NCBI GenBank assembly: GCA_037349315.1
Contig: JBAIAC010000010.1
Coordinates: 36,868,001 to 36,932,000 of the forward strand
DNA length: 64,000 nt
From: Chelydra serpentina
Taxonomy: Eukaryota > Chordata > Testudines > Chelydridae
Reading direction: 5' to 3'
How positions within the stretch are numbered: the stretch's first letter is position 1; every line of letters starts with the position of its first letter. The notes beneath the pieces were generated by a model. The model was not told the DNA's origin, ran no database searches, and saw only the letters and a list, made by a program, of their open reading frames with translations. Both the position numbers and the translations under genes were made by a program. This document shows, in pieces, positions 57,901 through 64,000 of the stretch.

Positions 57901-57940
57901 AATGGCTCTTGGAGAGGATGGGGGGATACAGCCATGGTGG

Positions 57941-58374
57941 CCGCAGCAGCCTATTCTAGGGTCTAAAGGGTTTCTAAGACAACCAGTGATATAGAAAAAT
58001 ACAAAATAAAATTATCCAATCAGTGCTAAATATATCTGGTGTTTATAGTGTAATGTATTGTAATTTTGTCAGAAATTCTATATAACAATGTTATATTTAA
58101 CAAAAACAATGCCATATAACACACAGAAGAGTCAATTAAGCAAAACTTTTCTTTTTTATTCAGCCTCATTTAAAAAAAGATATGCACTTACACTTTAAAT
58201 CAGAACATTTTAAAAAAATTATTGGACTTTACTAAAAATAACAACATGATTTTCATTAGGATTCAAAGTATACAGCTATAAAAGCCCCGGGGATTATTTT
58301 AAAGGAAAAAACAACAAAACAGACAGAGGAAGACCGTGACCTGGAATCAGAACTTAGGGGTACAAGATACATTT
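57941..58374. other. 3' flank of the minus-strand receptor
   Basis: Presumed 3' UTR and downstream sequence. The part 57945-58034 is repeated at the end of the window (63912-64000). No other gene is seen. Confidence 0.6.
58155..58160 (-). promoter_or_regulatory. Possible polyadenylation signal of the minus-strand TAAR
   Basis: AATAAA on the - strand, 214 bp after the stop codon. Confidence 0.45.
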
Positions 58375-59403
58375 TCATTCAGAAAACAAACTCATTGTTG
58401 AGTAATCAAGGCGGAGGATTTTACAGCTCAGAATCACTTTCATTGCTTTCCGAAACCAAGGATAAAAGAGAGAGTAAATCAAAGGATTAATGGCAGAGTT
58501 GGAATAAGCAATCCAAGCCACAATGTCAAAGATGAGGGGTGGAGTTATAAAGTTGAGGAAAATATCAATTATTACAGTTATCAAAAAAGGTAACCAGAAT
58601 ACCAAGAAAGCAATCACAGGTATACTCAGGGTTTTAGCAGCTTTCCTCTCTCTTCTGCCAACTCTGTCACTGTAATTATTAGATGACTGGGTGTTGTTGC
58701 TCATAATCTCTATCATTCTAGCCTGTCGTTTAGCCACAGCAAAAATCCTGCTGTAAAGTGCTATAATTGCAGAGAAAAGTATGAAATAAAGAAGAGAGGA
58801 TACAACCACCCATGTTTTACTGAAAAGAATCTGACAGCTCCCCTCACAGGAAAGAGTGCTCACTAATTCCTGTAGCCCTTCTTCATGAGCCCTAGTGTAC
58901 ACTACAGAAAAACTGTACATTAAAGAAAATGTCCAGGCAACAGCTATGAATGTGCCTGAAACAGGCACTGTGAACTTAACTGGGTAAATTAAAGGGTTAT
59001 TGACAGCAACATATCGATCAACTGAGATGAAACACAAGTGAAATACTGATGCTAGGCTGAAAGATAGATCTAAACAACAGTGAAATCTACAGAATATTTC
59101 CCCAAAATACCAACATGTTTCAACAGACCTTACAATGCTAAAGGGTAGCACAGTCAGACCTAAACCAAAATCAACACATGCCAAGGAGGCAATCAAAAAA
59201 TTTGTAGGCGAGTGAAGCTGCTTGAAATAAGCAATTGAAATAATTACCAGTAGGTTTCCACCTACTGTAAAAATCATCAGCAAACCAAGCACAATATACA
59301 AAGTTACTCGGAGTCCAGAAGATAATGGTGTTCTATAGCAAGATTCATTCATGTTCTCAAAGCAGTATTGCAAATCTTGCTTATCAAAAAAGGTTGAGTT
59401 CAT
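58375..59403 (-). CDS. Trace amine-associated receptor, TAAR6/8/9 clade (TAAR9-like)
   Basis: Complete, 342 residues. The true ATG is at 59403; the frame stays open 3 codons further only through a TTG. N-glycosylation sites N2-S-T and N19-E-S. Landmarks: N50 (1.50), D78 (2.50), C105, amine-binding D112 (3.32), D129-R130-Y131, TAAR signature NSAINPLIYSLFYPWF at 302-317. LIASLAC, SVDRYVAV, YSFSVVYTRAHEEGLQEL and the ending TMSLFSE resemble TAAR6/8/9, with the second loop closest to TAAR9. Odd points: the TM5 proline (5.50) is L209, and CWLP is FWLP (269-272 region). It faces TAAR5 tail to tail, as in mammals. Probably an olfactory amine receptor; the ligand cannot be predicted. Confidence 0.88.
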   Translation of the reverse strand: MNSTFFDKQDLQYCFENMNESCYRTPLSSGLRVTLYIVLGLLMIFTVGGNLLVIISIAYFKQLHSPTNFLIASLACVDFGLGLTVLPFSIVRSVETCWYFGEIFCRFHCCLDLSFSLASVFHLCFISVDRYVAVNNPLIYPVKFTVPVSGTFIAVAWTFSLMYSFSVVYTRAHEEGLQELVSTLSCEGSCQILFSKTWVVVSSLLYFILFSAIIALYSRIFAVAKRQARMIEIMSNNTQSSNNYSDRVGRRERKAAKTLSIPVIAFLVFWLPFLITVIIDIFLNFITPPLIFDIVAWIAYSNSAINPLIYSLFYPWFRKAMKVILSCKILRLDYSTMSLFSE

Positions 59404-59479
59404 TTCCCTCAAAATTGAATTCCTGAACTGATGGTTATGATCTAGTAAAGGAAATACATACGCTTATGTCCAACTTCTC
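59404..59479 (-). other. 5' UTR part of the minus-strand TAAR coding exon
   Basis: On the - strand TTACTTTTTTATTTCAG ends at 59480, a good splice acceptor 77 bp ahead of the ATG. This suggests an upstream noncoding exon, as for the TAAR4 copies. The donor is not identified. Confidence 0.5.
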
Positions 59480-60244
59480 CTGAAATAAAAAAGTAAACAT
59501 GGGTGTTAATATAATAACTCCACAATATGATCTTGAACACAGACATTAAGATTCATTCACAACTTAAAAAAATTACAACAATGGAAGATTTCTGTAGCAG
59601 CCACTTTTCCCTGATGATTTAAAATAAGTGAAATAACTGGAAAAGGGAATTATTTTAATTTATTGTATCTGGAGTTAAGGGTTCATTCTTACTTGTTTTG
59701 AATCTTCCAATGCCTCGCCCATCTGAGAAATTCAATTTCACAAATCAATGTGAACTGAGATGTGAAGAGAATGTTGGAACAGGCTTCAATTTATAGTAAT
59801 GTGTCCTCCCCTGAGTTCTGATGTTCAGGTTAAAGACAAAGCCTGTTCTCTCCTCTCTCAAAGAAAAAAATAAAGTCTGAGGCATACTCACTGATTTATT
59901 TCCTAAATAAAGTCCCATCTGGGAAAACTGAGATGACAATAAGCTGTAAAAATCATTATTAAGTTGTGCTGCAAAATATGATGTGTTGTCATGTCAGACC
60001 TGCAGCTTTTTTCAGTAACAAAATTTAGGGCAACAGTCTCCTTTCTTTTATGTCAGCTTGATGTCATGTAATTCCATGGTGTCAAATTGTTATGAGGGAG
60101 TGAGGATCAGGGCCTGAGATTTTCATAAGTAACATCAAAGGTGAGGTATGGAACTTCTTAGCCCGATCCTGTCTCTTTTGACTCTGCAGATGCTGATTCT
60201 TATGAGCCTTTGTACATTTATTTCTACAAAATACGTTAACAGAC

Positions 60245-60598
60245 TGTGATGAGGTATCCACCCTGGTGAGGAAAGGGTTAACTGGCTGCTGTGGGCTGAG
60301 TCACTCCTGCTCTGCTGCACCTGCAGTAAGTGCCAGGCTTGGAAGGAGGGTTTGAAATTGGGGAATGTAGCTCAGTTGGGACTGACCTCTGTGAGAGGGG
60401 CCTGGACAGGGGCCAGGAATTTCTTGAAAGACTGCTACCTTCCAGAGCCTCCCTGAAGATGATTGTTTGCTGCCAGTGCTGTGCTTGCTACTGTGGTGTA
60501 AAGCTGTGACAGCCAAATAAACCCACTTTGTTTTGTTACACCTGACCAAGGTGTTGGTAGTGGTTTGTTCTGAGCCCAAGAGTGACCCAGGTCACACA
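60245..60598 (+). mobile_element. LTR-like repeat (second copy)
   Basis: Counterpart of 54430-54917 without the nested MITE. TGTGATG start, GTCACACA end, AATAAA at about 60517. Confidence 0.4.
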
Positions 60599-60764
60599 GG
60601 CCAAGGATTTTTTTTTCTTTTTTCTTTTCCCATGTAATCAAGTTCCTTTAACTACTCCATGCCTATATATTTTTAAGGAATGCATTTTCATTTAGAAAGA
60701 AAAGTGCTACATTCATTATCAGATGATGCGCAGGTGATTTCATTTGTTTCAGCATATTTATTAC

Positions 60765-60905
60765 CACATCCCAGTATCATAAATACTATGATCCCCCTGT
60801 TACCGACAAGGAACTGAAACACAGAGATTAAGTGGTTACCTGGAAAATCTGTGTGGCAGATGAGAAACTTGAACTGAAATCTTTGAGTCCCACTAGACCA
60901 CCTTT
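60765..60905 (+). mobile_element. MIR-like ancient SINE (second copy)
   Basis: GATCCCCCTGTTACCGACAA, GGAACTGAAACACAGAGATT, AAGTGGTTACCTGGA and TTTGAGTCCCACTAGACC follow the MIR consensus. Paired with 56830-56965. Confidence 0.7.
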
Positions 60906-61356
60906 TTGTACAGGAAAAGGAATCATGGTTCAGAACTGGGTGAACTTGTGGGAAGGACACAGTCTGGCAGGAGAGTTTGAGGAAAAACAGAGGCTAGAAT
61001 AAACTAGCAGGACTGGGAAAGTATGAAGGAAGATGTTTGGAGTGTATGCAACAACTGGGGGAGTAAATCTGTCCCATCCAGACAATGTTCCCCAAATTAG
61101 TAGGACCTGGAATGAAGGAAGCTACAGCTGGAGAAGAGGAAGCTGTTCCTGAATGAGAAACTGTTTACTGACAGGGAGTGTGAGAATCACAGTGAGCGAC
61201 AGAGAAAGCGACTGAAAAACCAGGGACCTGGTGATTCAGTAAATGGGGACAGAACACAAAGTATCAATTCCACAGGAAGTATAGATGGTTAATTGTTTCC
61301 CCAGTTTAAGGAAGATGATATATGAATGTCTATTTCACTGCTTTTGAGAAGGCGTG

Positions 61357-62189
61357 TGTCAGAGTTTCCTCCCCACTGTGAACTCCGGGGTACAGATGTG
61401 GGGACCCTCATGAAAAAAAACCCTAAGCTTATAAATACCAGCTTAGGTTAAAAACTTCCCCAAAGCACAAATCCTTTCCTTGTCTTTGGATGGTATTGCT
61501 GCCACCACCAAGTGATTTAGACAAAGATTCAGGAAAAAGACCACTTGGAGTCCCTATTTCCCCAAAATATCCCCCCAAGTCCCTTCACCCCCTTTCCTGG
61601 GGAAGCTTGAGAATAATATACTAACCAATTGCCTTTTATATAAGTACAGACCAGTCCCTTTATCTTTAGGACACTAAAATTAATCAGGTTCTTAAAAGTA
61701 GAACAAAAGAAGCACCTCTGTAAAATCAGGATAGAAGGTAACTTTACAGGGTCATAAAAAGATTTAAAACACAGAGGATTCCCCTCTGGACTTAGCTTCA
61801 CAGTTCTAAAAACAGGAATAAACTACTTTTTAGCATAGGGAAAATGTACAAGCTAAAACAAAAATAATCTAATGCATTTCCTTGCCTTTACTTACAATTT
61901 CTGTAATTTTAGGTATCATTTCAGGTATCTTTTTAGGAGCTGGTTTACCTGCTTGGTCTCTCTCTCTGTCCCGAGAGGGAACAAACAAAGAGAGCACAAA
62001 CAAAACCTTCCCTCCCACCCCAGATTTGAAAGCATCTTATTTCCCCATTGGTCCTTCTGGTCAGGTGCCAACTAGGTTAATTGAACTGATTAACCCCTTA
62101 CAGGTAAGTGATTCTGTACCTCTGGCCAGCAGGGATTTTATGTTACTGCATACATAAAGGTTCTTACCCTTCCCTTTATATTTATGACA
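61357..62189 (-). mobile_element. Solo LTR-like element, about 830 bp
   Basis: TGTCAGAG at one end and TTATGACA at the other. GCGTG (61352-61356) and GCTTG (62190-62194) fit a 5-bp duplication with one change. It resembles an LTR I know to be frequent in turtles, read in reverse. No coding region. Confidence 0.65.
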
Positions 62190-63911
62190 GCTTGTGATTT
62201 AAAATGGGTTCCCTCTGCAGATCAGCTCCATTTTCTATTGTCCTTATTTGGGAGGTAAAGCCATAGACGCTTACAGTCCAGTGTTTGGGACAGGCTGTGG
62301 GTACTACAAACAATTTAAAGCAGCTTTACTCCTCAGATTTGTACTGACTGCAGAGACACATAGGGAAAAGAGTTTTTGGTTTGGTTTGGGTTTTTTTGCA
62401 GGGGGGGGGGAGGGGTCCAAAAGGATAACCTTACCTGTATGGACGACTTTTTATGGAGGTGGTAACTCAGCTCAGGGGTGGTGGGAGGGAGGGGAGCTGG
62501 AGCCCCTGCAATGGAAATATTGGGGGAGTGGGTCTATGTTTCCACCCTCCTGATATTTTTGGCCGACACATTATCTCACAGAGGTGAGTGTGGGACCCAT
62601 CGATGTTTCTCCCCCTGCGCATGTACATGGGGTGTGGAGGGCTGGGGAACAGAGCATAGGTGGTGCATAATGGAGGGTGGGGGAGGCTAAGCCTCCCCAA
62701 ACCTCATGCTGCTTGGGTGGGGCAGTGGTGGACTTGGAGTCCCTGGAAAAATCTACCCCCACCATGGCCCCAGAGCTCTTCCAGTCTCGGAGGGGGGGAA
62801 GTGCCTGGGGGGGGGGGGGAAGAAGGGGGTGGAACAGGGGCGTGGCCACAGGGGAAGGGGATGGGGTAGTGGGTGGAATGGGGCAGGGTTGCAGGGGAAG
62901 GGGCAGAATGGGGTGGGGCCATGGTCGGGCTGCAGCTGGAAGGGGTGGATTGGGGGAGGGGCTCCAGGCTCAGAGCTCTAGCCAGAGCTGAGAGCACCAC
63001 AGCTGAGGGGGGGCCGAGAGCACTGAGTGGGGATGTGACCTCTCAGCCTTAAAGGCAGGCAGGGGGCTAACCTTCCCAAGGGGAAGCTTCACCCGTAGCC
63101 CATGAGGCAGAGGGAGAGGCAAAAGCAGGACCCAGAGGAGGGCCTGAAGCAGCCACAGCAGCACAAGAGATTAAATTGGCTGCAGGGGAGCAGGTGGAGA
63201 ACATCCAGGAAAGGGGCAGGACTTGAAGCACGTGTGCTAGCCAGGGTGAGGTGGGGGACAGGGCACCAGCATCTGGTTGCCAGCAAGGGAACACTGGTGC
63301 ACAGGGCACCAGCCACTGAGGGGCGGGGAAGCACAATGCACCAGTGCCACAGAGGCACATTTATAATAAATGCCAGGTTGCTTCCCTGATTTCATCTACT
63401 TCTTCTCAGTAATCAGCTGTCGTACAGATATTTTAAAGGTGACCCTGGACTGGGACAGAGTTGGTCTATATGAGTTGTCTCAAAAGCTTTAAATCACCTG
63501 TATACCCTGTTCAGTTGCTCAGAACGTCATGGAGGGCATACAGCATCATAATACTTTTGACATTTTAATCACTGTTGCTGACTAAGGAAATGGTCTGACT
63601 ACCATTAATCAATAGGACTTTTGGCATTAACCCTAGATGGAATCTAATTAGATCTTCATTGTTGTACATGTACTGTATGTCTATCTACATTATTTTTGGT
63701 CCAGTAGCTTTGAGGAAAGTAGTGTGGGTTGCAATTATGGACATATTGAAGTTGCTATTATGACTTGAATTTTCCCTGCAACAACTATTATGTCCTACAT
63801 GCATCTGATTTGCTAGTTGCACAAGATGCCTATCCCACTCCCATCCCTCCACCCCCATCCTCATCTCTTCTAGGTAGGTTTTTCATGGGCTCTGTATGTT
63901 TCCTATTGTTC
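62190..63911. other. Gene-free, partly G-rich stretch
   Basis: No gene is supported. 62395-63000 is G-rich, with several G runs and GGGGCAG-type repeats, and gives spurious frames on both strands. The rest looks unique. Confidence 0.45.
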
Positions 63912-64000
63912 ACAGTGGCCTATTCTAGGGCTTAAAATGTTTCTAAGTCAACTAGTGATACAGAAAAATACAAAATAAAATTATCCAATTAGTGCTAAAT
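63912..64000. repeat. Start of another copy of the minus-strand receptor unit
   Basis: CCTATTCTAGGG and AAAAATACAAAATAAAATTA repeat 57945-58034, which lies about 340 bp beyond the stop of the - strand receptor. The copy is cut by the window edge. Confidence 0.8.

Larger units (their letters stand above)
53690..57940. repeat. Duplicated flank of the minus-strand receptor unit (first copy)
   Basis: Blocks here match the region upstream of the - strand receptor: 53690-53800 with 59950-60040, 54270-54480 with 60100-60290, 54735-54960 with 60430-60640, 55010-55075 with 60690-60755, 56830-56965 with 60765-60905. The receptor gene expected to its left is not present; unit C sequence stands there instead. 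No gene is seen. Confidence 0.65.
59480..61356. other. Gene-free upstream region of the minus-strand TAAR
   Basis: No gene is seen. From 59935 on it pairs with 53680-56965 in blocks. It includes an LTR-like repeat (60245-60598) and a MIR-like SINE (60765-60905). Confidence 0.55.

Noticed and set aside
59404..59412. Upstream extension of the - strand receptor by three codons
   Set aside because: The first codon of the longer frame is TTG; the first ATG is at 59403 and fits TAAR N termini.
62467..63000. Several G-rich frames on both strands
   Set aside because: Low-complexity sequence; no family resemblance and overlapping frames on both strands.

Overview
The window looks like nuclear DNA of a turtle, most likely a cryptodire. 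Three things point there: a CR1 LINE with the typical 3' end (ATTCTATGATTCT) and an ORF1 of the zinc-finger type known from turtle CR1; a tRNA-derived SINE that shares the CR1 tail, like the tortoise Pol III SINE; and many short hAT-like and LTR elements of kinds common in turtle genomes. I could not run a database search, so the species is open.

The genes are olfactory trace amine-associated receptors (TAARs), class A GPCRs with one coding exon. On the + strand there are three intact TAAR4-like genes (5918-6961, 17549-18592, 38876-39919), one decayed TAAR5 (29649-30398) and one intact TAAR5 (49742-50773). On the - strand there is one receptor of the TAAR6/8/9 clade (58375-59403). The order TAAR4 - TAAR5 - TAAR6/8/9 and the flip in strand after TAAR5 match the mammalian cluster, as I recall it.

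Most of the window is tandem segmental duplication. Unit A (about 580-12380) holds TAAR4 only. Unit B (about 12381-32330) holds TAAR4 plus the TAAR5 pseudogene. Unit C (about 34125-53252) holds TAAR4 plus intact TAAR5. A and B join at about 12381 and are very similar in upstream sequence; C is more diverged there. Since the units are homologous, empty and filled sites can be read directly, which shows many later insertions with target-site duplications (TSDs): a CR1 with a retroviral LTR inside it, two further LTR-like insertions, a SINE and several hAT-like MITEs. From about 53.6 kb a different duplicated unit starts, which carries the - strand receptor; the last 90 bases repeat the sequence just downstream of that gene, so another copy probably lies past the right edge.

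Functionally these genes would act independently as amine odorant receptors in olfactory neurons (signalling through Golf and cAMP, from family knowledge). There are no operons, CRISPR arrays or RNA genes. The features most worth checking are a clustered divergent tract in the second TAAR4, the loss of one TAAR5 copy, a missing TM5 proline in the - strand receptor, a shared upstream noncoding exon (disrupted in unit A), and a templated inverted insertion at a deletion in unit B.
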